Assembly: GCF_007859295.1 (NCBI RefSeq)
Contig: NZ_VOHB01000002.1
Coordinates: 1,675,624-1,739,623, forward strand
Length of the DNA: 64,000 nt
Direction: 5' to 3'
Origin: Planococcus sp. CPCC 101016
GTDB lineage: Bacteria > Bacillota > Bacilli > Bacillales_A > Planococcaceae
Shown here: positions 33,687 through 41,492 of the stretch, piece after piece
Position numbering within the stretch: the first letter of the stretch is position 1
Layout: every line of letters starts with the position of its first letter
Notes under the pieces: generated by a model
What the model saw: the letters and a program-made list of their open reading frames with translations, nothing else
Told to the model about the DNA's origin: nothing
Databases searched by the model: none
Made by a program: the position numbers and the translations under genes

Positions 33687-34817
33687 GTGAAAATCATAAC
33701 GATTGAACCGACACCGAGCCCGAATACGATGAAAGTGATCATCGATCAGGAATTGCCGTTTGGCAAAAGCCATAACTACCATAAAGACAATTTAGAAGAT
33801 GCGCCGAAGGAAGTCCGGGAGCTTTTGGAAATTGAAGGTGTGAAAGGCGTTTACCACGTCGCTGATTTTTTGGCAGTCGAGCGCATTTCAAAATTTGATT
33901 GGGAAGCAATTCTGGCGCAAGTACGAAATGTTTTTGGTGAAGATCGGGAGCATACAAGTGAAGAAATTGAATTGGATGAGCATTACGGTGAGGTCTATGT
34001 CCATGTGCAGGAATTCAAAGGAATTCCACTCCAAGTTAAAGTCTTCGATAATAACTCTGAAGAACGTTTTGGCATGCCGGAGCGCTTTGTAACAGCGATG
34101 AAGCTTGTGATGGATCCTACAGAAGAAAATTACTTGCTGCAGCGCAAATGGGCTGATTACGGCGTTCGTTACGGCGACAAAGGCGAGATCGGCAAAAGCA
34201 TGGTAGAGGAAATCGAAGCTGCTTATCCGCAGGAACGTTTGGATAACTTGACTACCAAGGAAGATACCGAACACACCGAAGTGGCATCACGTGACCGCAG
34301 AATTACAGCGGACGAATTCGCTGCGCCAGACTGGGAGACTCGTTTCCAGCTGCTTGATCAAATGATGGAAGCGGATATTGACGATCTGCCATTGCTGTCG
34401 CTCGCATTGGATGATGAAAAGATGTCCATCCGCCGCCAAGCTGCTATATTTCTTGGAGACATTAAAGACAAAGCAGTGGTTCCTTATGTCGAACGTGCCA
34501 TGAAAGATAAAAGCTGGGCTGTACGTAGAACTGCCGGGGATACGATCAGTGATCTTGGATTTGAGGAATTTGAACCGATCATGATTGAGACCTTAGGCGA
34601 CAAAAATAAACTGGTTCGCTGGAGAGCTGCGATGTTCCTTTATGAAACTGGAACAGAAGCGGCATTGCCAGCTTTAAAGCAAACAGAAAATGATCCCGAA
34701 TTTGAAGTGAAGCTGCAGATCAAAATGGCAATTGCCCGTATTGAACAAGGCGAAGATGCTAAAGGTTCGGTTTGGAAACAAATGACCGAAGCGCGTCAAG
34801 CGATGAAAGAAGACTAA
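33687..34817 (+). CDS. ypgR: conserved virulence factor C-like HEAT-repeat protein (YpgR)
   Basis: A 376-residue protein. Residues 1-85 match the Nfu/NifU N-terminal scaffold domain (opening IEPTPSPNTMK), and the C-terminal third contains HEAT-like repeats such as DEKMSIRRQAAIFLGDI and DKSWAVRRTAGDTI. The combination defines YpgR and the staphylococcal CvfC. Start is a GTG seven bases after AGGAGGG; an upstream TTG overlaps that site. It lies 26 bases after the ABC-F gene in one operon with ypgQ and ends at a strong terminator. Confidence 0.9.
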   Translation: MKIITIEPTPSPNTMKVIIDQELPFGKSHNYHKDNLEDAPKEVRELLEIEGVKGVYHVADFLAVERISKFDWEAILAQVRNVFGEDREHTSEEIELDEHYGEVYVHVQEFKGIPLQVKVFDNNSEERFGMPERFVTAMKLVMDPTEENYLLQRKWADYGVRYGDKGEIGKSMVEEIEAAYPQERLDNLTTKEDTEHTEVASRDRRITADEFAAPDWETRFQLLDQMMEADIDDLPLLSLALDDEKMSIRRQAAIFLGDIKDKAVVPYVERAMKDKSWAVRRTAGDTISDLGFEEFEPIMIETLGDKNKLVRWRAAMFLYETGTEAALPALKQTENDPEFEVKLQIKMAIARIEQGEDAKGSVWKQMTEARQAMKED

Positions 34818-34822
34818 CAATG

Positions 34823-34855
34823 AAGGCCGGTGACTAAGAAGTCGCCGGCCTTTTT
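34823..34855 (+). terminator. intrinsic terminator
   Basis: A GC-rich stem (34823-34834 with 34841-34852, one G-U pair) with a six-base loop and T-run ends the ypgQ-yfmR-ypgR operon. Confidence 0.92.
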
Positions 34856-34967
34856 CTGCTTTAATTTCAATTTGGCCGCAATAAAATGTTTCCATTCGCC
34901 CATTAAGAGGTAAAGTGCTCCTAACCAATATAAAATAGGGAGTCACAATTTACTGGGAGGAATTAAA

Positions 34968-35270
34968 ATGGCAAACAGTGTTTATTCGATGGAAATTTTA
35001 TATAGCGGAAAGTATGAATCATGGGAATTTAAAGATCGTCAAAAACGCGATGCTTTTTATAAGAAAGTAACGAATCAATTTAAAGATCAGAAAGTAACGG
35101 AAGAGGAAGATGCTATTGACGATACCCAAATCGTTCAACTTTCCTCTAATAATCTAACAATCAAGGATGATGGGAAATACGACCAGGATACGTCTTACGA
35201 ATGGTTCGAATATGACATCTTCAGCCAAATGCTCGATTTTATCAATAAAGAATACGACAAGTTGGAATAA
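34968..35270 (+). CDS. 100-residue hypothetical protein
   Basis: I do not recognise it. The protein is acidic and polar with no helix-forming membrane segment, and has the feel of a small mixed alpha/beta domain (an YSMEILYSGKYESWEF strand pair, then a charged helix). GGGAGG eight bases before ATG is a good ribosome site. A small zinc-ribbon-like gene follows after 32 bases and shares its terminator. Confidence 0.72.
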   Translation: MANSVYSMEILYSGKYESWEFKDRQKRDAFYKKVTNQFKDQKVTEEEDAIDDTQIVQLSSNNLTIKDDGKYDQDTSYEWFEYDIFSQMLDFINKEYDKLE

Positions 35271-35302
35271 CGCTTTCATTAGCTAAAGGAGAGTGGAAGA
35301 AG

Positions 35303-35557
35303 ATGAGACTCACCAAAGAACAGTTAGAAATTATTGCGAAAACTTTGAATGATAAAGGGGTTAGTAAGGTTTGTGCGGCATGTGGAAAGAAAGATCCTGT
35401 TATCGTAGATGAGCTTTTGTTCCTCGGCAAGTCAACTTCGGGGAAATTTCCATTAATCGTCACTGGCTGTGGCCATTGCGGATTGACACAAAGTTTCGCG
35501 GTGAACAGATTGGTACCGGGACTATTCGATAATGTAGCAGTCGACAAAGAAAAATGA
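35303..35557 (+). CDS. 84-residue putative zinc-ribbon protein
   Basis: A small cytoplasmic protein with CAAC near residues 24-27 and CGHC near 56-59, together a probable zinc knuckle pair. The part between is VIVDELLFLGKSTSGKFPLIVTG. Similar hypothetical proteins occur in Bacillaceae, but I cannot name the family. It is the second gene of a two-gene unit with the 100-residue protein. GGAGAG precedes the ATG. Confidence 0.75.
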   Translation: MRLTKEQLEIIAKTLNDKGVSKVCAACGKKDPVIVDELLFLGKSTSGKFPLIVTGCGHCGLTQSFAVNRLVPGLFDNVAVDKEK

Positions 35558-35570
35558 AATTGACATCCTT

Positions 35571-35598
35571 AAAGCTGCCCAAATCGGGTAGCTTTTTT
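35571..35598 (+). terminator. intrinsic terminator
   Basis: A ten-pair stem with one G-U pair (35571-35580 with 35586-35595) and a five-base loop is followed by T. It ends the two-gene unit. Confidence 0.85.
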
Positions 35599-35796
35599 AT
35601 TGCTAGGAATGTGTGGTGTGAATGTAGATAGTGTCATAAATATAGGATAATATAGGTATTTAAAATCACTTTATACATCAAAAGATATGAATTTATCAAG
35701 ATTAATAAAAATTATTAAAAAATATTAGGTCCTTGTATACGTTTGTTGTTATTAAATTTATGCTATCTTGTTAGTATATACATAGGAGGGTTTCAG

Positions 35797-36003
35797 GTGA
35801 ATCTTACAGTCAATGGGATAGTATTAAGTGAAAAAAGAAGTTCGCTGATCATCAGTGAACTTATAAGAGAAGCGGTAGCAGAACATGCACAAGGTGTGGA
35901 AGAGTATTTAAAGGATTACAAGGTAGAAGAAGTCGGAAGCTCCATCATTCTTCGCCCGCCATCAGCTGAAGGCATTCAAATTTCGCTATTCAAGTCATCC
36001 TGA
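35797..36003 (+). CDS. 68-residue hypothetical protein
   Basis: I do not recognise it. The sequence suggests a beta-alpha-beta arrangement (NLTVNGIVL, a helix with ELIREAVAEHA, then EEVGSSIILRPP). Start is a GTG six bases after AGGAGGG (35784-35790); a longer frame from 35743 runs back through the ribosome site. An extended -10-like TGCTATCTT at 35761-35769 may be its promoter. The stop codon lies inside the terminator hairpin. Confidence 0.68.
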   Translation: MNLTVNGIVLSEKRSSLIISELIREAVAEHAQGVEEYLKDYKVEEVGSSIILRPPSAEGIQISLFKSS

Positions 36004-36016
36004 GGGATGGCTTTTT
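35993..36016 (+). terminator. intrinsic terminator overlapping a stop codon
   Basis: An eight-pair stem (35993-36000 with 36005-36012) whose loop contains the TGA stop of the preceding gene, followed by T. Confidence 0.75.
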
Positions 36017-36034
36017 ATAATTGACTGATAGTAA

Positions 36035-36062
36035 AAGAAAAAACCTCCTGTATGAGGAGGTT
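36035..36062 (-). terminator. intrinsic terminator of the minus-strand small gene
   Basis: An eight-pair perfect stem (36042-36049 with 36055-36062) with a five-base loop is followed on the minus strand by six T. It lies just beyond the stop at 36069. Confidence 0.82.
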
Positions 36063-36068
36063 CGAAAG

Positions 36069-36296
36069 TTAAGTGGAATGGATCTTATTAAATAGACTTT
36101 CTGCCGCTTCATCAATAGAGGTATGGTGTTCGATAGCGTGACTTTCGCTTGTTGTGATTTCTAGAATGAACGTATCTTTTATACATGTGACTGTAAGCGT
36201 ATCTTTACTGTCTTTTATAGAAAACGTATGGGTAATTTGAGACGTGTTAAAATGACAGGTTATCAATAGAAGTTCCTTAATATAATGCAAATTCAT
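36069..36296 (-). CDS. 75-residue hypothetical protein
   Basis: I do not recognise it. It looks like a small alpha/beta protein (MNLHYIKELLLITCHF, then alternating Thr-rich strands and a C-terminal helix DEAAESLFNKI). The start at 36296 is preferred because AGAGAG lies eight bases upstream on the minus strand; an ATG thirteen codons earlier has no ribosome site. The clear terminator after it supports expression. Confidence 0.62.
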   Translation of the reverse strand: MNLHYIKELLLITCHFNTSQITHTFSIKDSKDTLTVTCIKDTFILEITTSESHAIEHHTSIDEAAESLFNKIHST

Positions 36297-36674
36297 AGAA
36301 TCGCTCTCTTTCAACGTTAGACTTAGCAATTTCACTTAAGAGTGAATCCGAGGCGAGGTTCATGAAAGGTGCTATATTTCACTGTTTTGAAGATCATAAA
36401 ATCCTGAACTAATAGGGGGAAAGGGCAGCATGATTCATTTTTAGGGGAATTGACCAAGTGAAGCTTTAGTGAATCTTTTAATCTCTTCCGTGCCTCACTA
36501 TAACACAAGGAAGAAATCCATGTACCAAATGTAAAAATAGCTGAAAAATAAGCTGCAGTTAAAAGAGGAAGCCCTTTGTTTATTTGTTTGCAATTCCGTG
36601 TTAGCGAGTAGTTGTAATGCTTCTTTCCAAAGTTTCTCTTTTGTTGTATATTGGTAAAAGAAAAGAGTGATACT
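36297..36674. other. intergenic gap of 378 bases
   Basis: This divergent gap must contain promoters for both flanking small genes. Open frames on the minus strand here have no ribosome site and no family-like features. A short hairpin (TTCACT with AGTGAA) lies at 36324-36339 in the leader of the minus-strand gene. Confidence 0.5.
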
Positions 36675-36920
36675 ATGGGCAGTGCAGTGTTTCCGGCAAA
36701 AAAGAAAAAAATAGAAGCGATGATCAATAAATATGGACAAGATATGACTTGGCATACGTTCAAAATTAATTTTAAAAACGACTATCCAGAGGATTGGGAG
36801 TTGATTACTTCTGCTTTTGAAAGTTATCAACGAAATACCAAAAGAGGCAAAAATCATCCGATGCCCCATCCGGATAAATACCTTAAGAATTTGTATACTA
36901 GCATTTCAAAAGATAAATAA
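36675..36920 (+). CDS. 81-residue hypothetical protein
   Basis: I do not recognise it. It is a basic, helical protein (KKKKIEAMINKYG, then WHTFKINFKNDYPEDWELI) that could bind nucleic acid or a protein partner, which is a guess. The start is ATG 36675, with a modest AAGAG ribosome site; an upstream TTG in frame is less likely. A terminator follows at once, so it is a single-gene unit. Confidence 0.65.
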   Translation: MGSAVFPAKKKKIEAMINKYGQDMTWHTFKINFKNDYPEDWELITSAFESYQRNTKRGKNHPMPHPDKYLKNLYTSISKDK

Positions 36921-36922
36921 TG

Positions 36923-36951
36923 AAAAGGGTGTCCAAGGGGCACTCTTTTTC
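36923..36951 (+). terminator. intrinsic terminator
   Basis: An eleven-pair stem including G-U pairs, with a three-base loop and T-run, follows the 81-residue ORF. Confidence 0.75.
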
Positions 36952-37092
36952 TTATTTAGTAGAAACTTATTCATGTCTTAACACGACTAATACTAAATAA
37001 TGCAGATCGATGAAAATTAAAAAACATTGATAAGACGATTTTGGATCTTTTATTCGACGAGATTGCTGATTAGCAAAAGAGGAGGAATAATT

Positions 37093-37224
37093 ATGTTCAT
37101 GATCTTAAATGCAGCTGTCATTTCACTCTGGATTATATCGCTGTTGGCGTTTGGAACAAGTTATATTCGTTACTTAAAGGAAGAACAGGCTTACGAAAAA
37201 AGCCAAAGGGCCGATTCCAAATAG
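37093..37224 (+). CDS. 43-residue single-pass membrane protein
   Basis: A short protein with one N-terminal helix (about residues 2-24) and a charged tail (RYLKEEQAYEKSQRADSK). GGAGG seven bases before ATG is a strong ribosome site; a longer frame from 37027 has none. No function can be assigned, but the N-terminal-anchor-plus-charged-tail layout is common in small regulatory membrane proteins. Confidence 0.65.
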   Translation: MFMILNAAVISLWIISLLAFGTSYIRYLKEEQAYEKSQRADSK

Positions 37225-37775
37225 CTGAGTTATCTAAAGAGACACTCGGGTTTGATCGTCTTTCCGCAATTGCAAAAGCCCCTATCCGTAATTCTACGAG
37301 CCGAGAATAAGCAGCGGCTTCTTAAAATTACGAATAGGGGATTTTTGACTAGTTGGTGTAACAAGAGATTTTTCCAACTAGATTCAGAGCTTGCTATACA
37401 AATGATTAATCGTTCTTGGTATGAATAAAATCGTATTTCATATGATAGTCACTACGAGTTGAACGATAAGGTACAAACTAAAATCTTTTAACAAAGCAAG
37501 TCTCTTCTTTCTTCTGCTTTTTCCCCATCATACATCTTCCTGTCTTTATGAGTGTGTGTCGAATAGTTTATGAGCCAAAACTCTATTGATTCCTTTCTAT
37601 ATATATGACCCTAGGAAAGGAATTCCTGAAATTCTCTTTAAAAAATCGTACTGACCGACAAAAAATCTAAATCGGCATACTATGAAATTTGAAGCTATCT
37701 AGGTTACACTGAAATAGACAAGATCTTATACTATGTACAATGTCTAACCACTATTAAACGAAAGAAGGCGAAAGC
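37225..37775. other. intergenic gap of 551 bases
   Basis: The longest gene-free stretch of the window. It holds the large hairpin at 37279-37346, a second stem at 37349-37381, a palindromic GGAATTCC region near 37619, and otherwise AT-rich sequence. I see no gene with a credible ribosome site on either strand. The stretch before 37776 should hold the brxA promoter, but no hexamer pair is clear. Confidence 0.55.
37279..37346. terminator. large hairpin, terminator-like
   Basis: A fifteen-base stem with one mismatch (37279-37293 with 37326-37340) encloses a second stem (AGCCG with CGGCT), followed by five T and preceded by A on the other side. It could end the 43-residue gene transcript or be the 3' end of a small RNA. 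Confidence 0.6.
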
Positions 37776-38213
37776 ATGAACGCATATGATGAGTACATGA
37801 AAGGCATAGTTGTGCCTATGCGCCAGGAATTGACCGGCGCGGGATTTAAAGAGTTGCTGACGGCGGAAGAAGTCAATGAACATATGAGCAGTTCTGAAGG
37901 GACCAGTTTAGTGGTCATCAACTCTGTTTGTGGCTGTGCTGCAGGATTGGCGCGTCCGGCAGTCATCGAAGCGCTTCAAACAGTTGAAACAAAACCTGAG
38001 CATTTGGTTACAGTATTTGCAGGCCAGGACAAAGAAGCAACTGCCCAGATGCGCAATTATTTTGAAGAAGTTCCACCATCGTCGCCATCTATTGCAATAT
38101 TGAAGGACGGGGAGCTGGCACACTTTATTCCGCGGGAGCAGATCGAAGGCTATCCGATGGAACAGATCCGTGACCATTTGGCGCAAGTTCTTGAACAGGT
38201 GTCTGCTCAGTGA
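37776..38213 (+). CDS. brxA: bacilliredoxin BrxA/BrxB family protein (YphP)
   Basis: A 145-residue thioredoxin-fold protein that removes bacillithiol from mixed disulfides on proteins. The active-site Cys52-Gly-Cys54 lies in NSVCGCAAGLARP, the diagnostic DUF1094 motif. The rest of the fold is complete (HLVTVFAGQDKEATAQMR, PPSSPSIAIL). An AAAGAAGGCGA ribosome site precedes ATG. It overlaps the methyltransferase gene by four bases (GTGA), matching the yphP-ypiP pair of B. subtilis. Brx proteins A and B are hard to tell apart by eye. Confidence 0.93.
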   Translation: MNAYDEYMKGIVVPMRQELTGAGFKELLTAEEVNEHMSSSEGTSLVVINSVCGCAAGLARPAVIEALQTVETKPEHLVTVFAGQDKEATAQMRNYFEEVPPSSPSIAILKDGELAHFIPREQIEGYPMEQIRDHLAQVLEQVSAQ

Positions 38214-38980
38214 AAACGGTAGTCACTACAGCGTACCGGCCTACTTCATTTACTTTGGAGTGGGCTGCTCGCGTTTCAGCAGACCTGGGAATCTTGCAAG
38301 TCGAGCGCAATAAACGATCCATCGAGAGAATGCATGCGGATGAAGAAGCACATCTCCTAGTCTGTTTGAAGGAGCGGCTCGAGTTTTATCCATGGGGTAA
38401 GAACGAGCCGTTCTTTTTTCATCCAAATTCTGCGGCTTTTCGAACAAAAAGGCCGATTGAGCAGGACCCACTGATTGATATTTCTGGATTGGAAGCTGGC
38501 GACTCATTTTTGGATTGCACATTGGGGCTGGCGTCTGATGCGATTGTGGTTTCCCAGTGGGTCGGAGAAAAAGGACAGGTATACGGATGCGAAAGCCGTC
38601 CAGTTCTTGCCTATGTTGTTGGACAGGGCTTACAGCAGTACAAGGGCATGTCTCATTTAACAGAGGCTATGCAGCGCATCCAAGTTGTTTCTTCAAATGC
38701 TGTGTCATTTCTGCAGCAAATGGAATCTGATTCTATCGATGTCGTATACATGGACCCGATGTTTACTGAAGAAATATCAGAAGCCGCCAACTTTACTCCA
38801 CTGCGGGGTCCAGCTGATCAAGGACAATTGACGGAGCTGTGGGTAAAAGAGGCAAAGCGTGTGGCACGAAAAAAAATTGTTTTAAAAGCACATTTCCGTT
38901 CTCAGGATTTTGAGCGTTTTGGTTTTATCCGTCGTGTGCGGCCTAATACAAAATTTCATTTTGGTGTCATTTCCTGCTGA
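38210..38980 (+). CDS. ypiP: class I SAM-dependent methyltransferase, RsmJ-like (YpiP)
   Basis: A 256-residue methyltransferase of the DUF548/RsmJ group. The SAM site appears as FLDCTLGLASDAIVVS (about 102-117) followed by an acidic YGCES, and the catalytic-region motif is VVYMDPMF, like the DPPY of nucleic-acid methyltransferases. RsmJ methylates guanine in 16S rRNA, which makes rRNA a plausible substrate. GTG start inside the brxA stop codon implies translational coupling. The order yphP-ypiP-ypjP matches B. subtilis. Confidence 0.87.
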   Translation: MKTVVTTAYRPTSFTLEWAARVSADLGILQVERNKRSIERMHADEEAHLLVCLKERLEFYPWGKNEPFFFHPNSAAFRTKRPIEQDPLIDISGLEAGDSFLDCTLGLASDAIVVSQWVGEKGQVYGCESRPVLAYVVGQGLQQYKGMSHLTEAMQRIQVVSSNAVSFLQQMESDSIDVVYMDPMFTEEISEAANFTPLRGPADQGQLTELWVKEAKRVARKKIVLKAHFRSQDFERFGFIRRVRPNTKFHFGVISC

Positions 38981-38987
38981 ACATAAA

Positions 38988-39040
38988 AATAAGCAATAAA
39001 AAAACTTTCTGTCATCCAGAAAGTTTTTTTATTGCTTATT
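38988..39040. terminator. long bidirectional terminator
   Basis: A perfect stem of about 24 pairs (38988-39011 with 39017-39040) with a five-base loop. A-rich and T-rich arms let it work in both directions. It ends the brxA-ypiP operon and the small minus-strand ORF. Confidence 0.93.
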
Positions 39041-39116
39041 AGTCTGTAAATGAAAGTGAAGTCAAGTATACAAGCATAAACAGGAGACCCAGTCCGATCA
39101 ATAATGATGCATCCAC
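39039..39116 (-). CDS. 25-residue membrane micropeptide
   Basis: A very short ORF from a GTG start six bases after GGAGGA (39123-39128 on the minus strand). It is one hydrophobic helix (about residues 4-18, ASLLIGLGLLFMLVY) with an acidic residue near each end. Its stop codon overlaps the terminator at 38988-39040, so it has the complete layout of a real transcript. Size and single helix recall KdpF- or CydX-like subunits of membrane complexes, but no partner gene is nearby. Confidence 0.6.
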   Translation of the reverse strand: MDASLLIGLGLLFMLVYLTSLSFTD

Positions 39117-39263
39117 GAAAATTCCTCCTTTTCAAAAAAAACAAGGCGTTGTTAATGACTTTATTGTACAATGAATTTCAAGAAGATGAAACCTTTACCA
39201 ATGAAAATCGTATAAATAAGCAAACGCGTTACTAAAATGTTCATAAATGAAAAGGTGATGTTA

Positions 39264-39857
39264 ATGAAAAATTGGTGGCAGAAGTCGCTGATGATTACAG
39301 TTGCCGTATTGACATTGGGCGCAATCTCCCCGAACCATCTAATCTGGGAGTCCCTTTTGGACGAAAAAGGCCAACCGAAATCACATGCAGCGGAAAGTGA
39401 TAACAAACAATATATATATGATTGGATCGACCCGAGCGAATTTTACGACAATGGCGAATCTATTATTCACTCGGTCCATAAGTCTGCCGAGGAACAGGCT
39501 TACTTAAAATTCGGTTCCCGGATTGGACCTGTGATTCAAGACGAATTCCAAACGATGATACTACCAAATATACAACGGGCTATTGACGTTCATTTGGCAG
39601 GTCTAGATACCGGCAAATTGAACAAATTGGCCATATCTGAAAAACCATCAGGCGATTATTCGGAAAAGATTTTTCATGTTTACGACACGGAAACAAATAA
39701 AGACGAAATTCGTTTCCACGTTAGAACGGAGAAAAAGCCCCAAGTTGGCTATTCTTTTAATTTTCATTATCATTTGGCTGAAGACGATTTCCAAAAGCAC
39801 ATTACCTTGGGCGATATTTACTGGTCCAAAAATACGCCGCCAAAATGGCTCTCTTAA
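39264..39857 (+). CDS. ypjP: YpjP family protein
   Basis: A 197-residue secreted or membrane-anchored protein with one N-terminal hydrophobic segment (about residues 6-22). Conserved blocks include YLKFGSRIGPVIQDEF, EKIFHVYD, FNFHYHLAEDDFQ and IYWSKNTPPKWL, which match my memory of B. subtilis YpjP closely. Function is unknown. AAAGGTG six bases before ATG 39264 fixes the start over two earlier in-frame ATGs. It precedes thyA, as in B. subtilis. Confidence 0.88.
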   Translation: MKNWWQKSLMITVAVLTLGAISPNHLIWESLLDEKGQPKSHAAESDNKQYIYDWIDPSEFYDNGESIIHSVHKSAEEQAYLKFGSRIGPVIQDEFQTMILPNIQRAIDVHLAGLDTGKLNKLAISEKPSGDYSEKIFHVYDTETNKDEIRFHVRTEKKPQVGYSFNFHYHLAEDDFQKHITLGDIYWSKNTPPKWLS

Positions 39858-39977
39858 ACCGCTCACTTTGTGACGGTTTTTTGTTTGGATTTTTTTGATT
39901 TTACTATTATTCAGTTCAGAGATGTCGTTAATAGCGAGTTTTTGTTATGATTAGAAATAACAATGGAGGCGATTTAC

Positions 39978-40922
39978 ATGAAGCAATATTTAGATTTATG
40001 CGAACATATTTTACATAATGGAGCGACAAAAGAAGACCGGACCGGTACAGGGACCTTAAGTGTTTTCGGCCATCAAATGCGATTTGATCTAAATGAAGGA
40101 TTTCCATTGATGACGACTAAAAAAACAGCGTTCCGACTGATTGTTTCGGAACTTTTATGGTTTATCAAAGGGGACACCAATGTCCGTGCTTTACTAGAAG
40201 ACAATAATCACATTTGGGACGAATGGGCATTTGCCCAATGGGTGGAAAGCGATGAATACACAGGACCGGATATGTCCGATTTTGGTCGCCGAGCCCAAAA
40301 GGATCCAAATTTTGCAGAAGACTATAAAAAGCAAATGCAAATATTCCAGCAAAAAGTATTAGAGAATCCTGTTTTTGCAGGGAAATATGGAGACCTTGGC
40401 CCAGTTTATGGCAAGCAATGGCGGTCTTGGGCAACAACAGAAGGTGGAACCATCGACCAACTGAAAAATGTTATTGAATCGATCAAGACAAATCCCGATT
40501 CCCGCCGCCATCTGGTCACTGCCTGGAATCCCGAATTTATTGATGACATGGCTTTGCCGCCTTGCCATATCATGTTCCAGTTCTATGTGGCGAACGGCAA
40601 ACTTTCATGTCAGCTCTACCAGCGCAGCGCCGATGTATTTTTAGGTGTACCGTTCAATATCGCTTCATATGCTTTATTGACGCATCTTATTGCCCGCGAA
40701 TGCAATTTGCAAGTCGGCGATTTTGTGCACACCACAGGTGATACGCATCTGTATTCAAACCACCTGTCTCAGGTACAAGAACAATTAACCCGCGAACCAA
40801 AACCATTGCCAACATTGAAAATCAATGACAGCGTCGAATCGATTTTTGATTTGAATCTAGAAGATATCACGATTGAAGGGTACGATCCGCATCCGCGGAT
40901 CAAAGCCCCTGTAGCTGTATAA
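39978..40922 (+). CDS. thyA: thymidylate synthase
   Basis: A 314-residue ThyA that converts dUMP to dTMP using methylenetetrahydrofolate. The catalytic Cys196 is in [10 protein letters not shown], the phosphate-binding Arg pair in [10 protein letters not shown], and the folate-side NIASYALL segment is present. An insertion of about 50 residues (roughly 80-130) makes it the long form, like the 316-residue L. casei enzyme. GGAGG eight bases before ATG 39978 sets the start. dfrA follows 81 bases downstream, so dihydrofolate made here can be recycled. Confidence 0.97.
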   Translation: MKQYLDLCEHILHNGATKEDRTGTGTLSVFGHQMRFDLNEGFPLMTTKKTAFRLIVSELLWFIKGDTNVRALLEDNNHIWDEWAFAQWVESDEYTGPDMSDFGRRAQKDPNFAEDYKKQMQIFQQKVLENPVFAGKYGDLGPVYGKQWRSWATTEGGTIDQLKNVIESIKTNPDSRRHLVTAWNPEFIDDMALPPCHIMFQFYVANGKLSCQLYQRSADVFLGVPFNIASYALLTHLIARECNLQVGDFVHTTGDTHLYSNHLSQVQEQLTREPKPLPTLKINDSVESIFDLNLEDITIEGYDPHPRIKAPVAV

Positions 40923-40970
40923 CTGGTGATACCGCCTGGAAAAACTTCTTCAACTTGAGCAAAATTAAAA

Positions 40971-40996
40971 TTCCCGCCATTGAGCGGGATAGGAGG
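40971..40996 (+). promoter_or_regulatory. hairpin abutting the dfrA ribosome site
   Basis: A six-pair GC-rich stem (TCCCGC at 40972-40977 with GCGGGA at 40984-40989) lies directly against the AGGAGG site of dfrA at 40991-40996. It could tune dfrA translation in the thyA-dfrA message. Confidence 0.4.
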
Positions 40997-41003
40997 AAAA
41001 TGC

Positions 41004-41489
41004 ATGATTTCATTAATGGTAGCGCATGATCCTAACCGGGTCATCGGAAAAGACAACGAATTGCCTTGGCATATTCCAGCCGATTTGGCTTATTTTAAAG
41101 AACATACAATTGGAAAAGGCATCGTCATGGGGCGCAACACTTTTGAATCCATCGGCCGTCCGCTTCCAAAACGCCGTAATATCGTTGTCACACGCAACGA
41201 TGATTACCAAGCAGAAGGTGTGGATGTGGTCCATAACCTTCAAGATGCTGTAAAATTAGCGAAAGAAGTTCATGAAGAAGTAATGGTAATCGGCGGCGAA
41301 CAGATTTTCAACTCAGTTTTGGACGAGGCAGATCGATTGTATATCACACTGGTTCATCAAGCTTTTGAAGGAGACACATATTTCCCGGCATACGGCCGTG
41401 AATGGAAACTCGTTTCGGAGTCGGAACAACAAATTTCAAATGAAGTGCCTTTTTCGTACCTAGTATACGAACGGCGCAAAAAGAAATAA
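41004..41489 (+). CDS. dfrA: dihydrofolate reductase
   Basis: A 161-residue chromosomal DHFR that reduces dihydrofolate with NADPH. Visible landmarks are MISLMVAHDPNRVIGKDNELPWHIPADL (split here only to locate the active-site Trp and the substrate Asp, which reads NELPW then PADL), GRNTFESIGRPLP, and VIGGEQIF for the cofactor site. The start at 41004 follows AGGAGG by seven bases; the ATG at 41000 is out of frame. It is three bases before the acyltransferase gene. Confidence 0.96.
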   Translation: MISLMVAHDPNRVIGKDNELPWHIPADLAYFKEHTIGKGIVMGRNTFESIGRPLPKRRNIVVTRNDDYQAEGVDVVHNLQDAVKLAKEVHEEVMVIGGEQIFNSVLDEADRLYITLVHQAFEGDTYFPAYGREWKLVSESEQQISNEVPFSYLVYERRKKK

Positions 41490-41492
41490 ACC

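Noticed and set aside
36332..36869. Two minus-strand ORFs of 123 and 143 codons
   Set aside because: They overlap the 36675-36920 gene and its leader, have no ribosome site and an odd composition.
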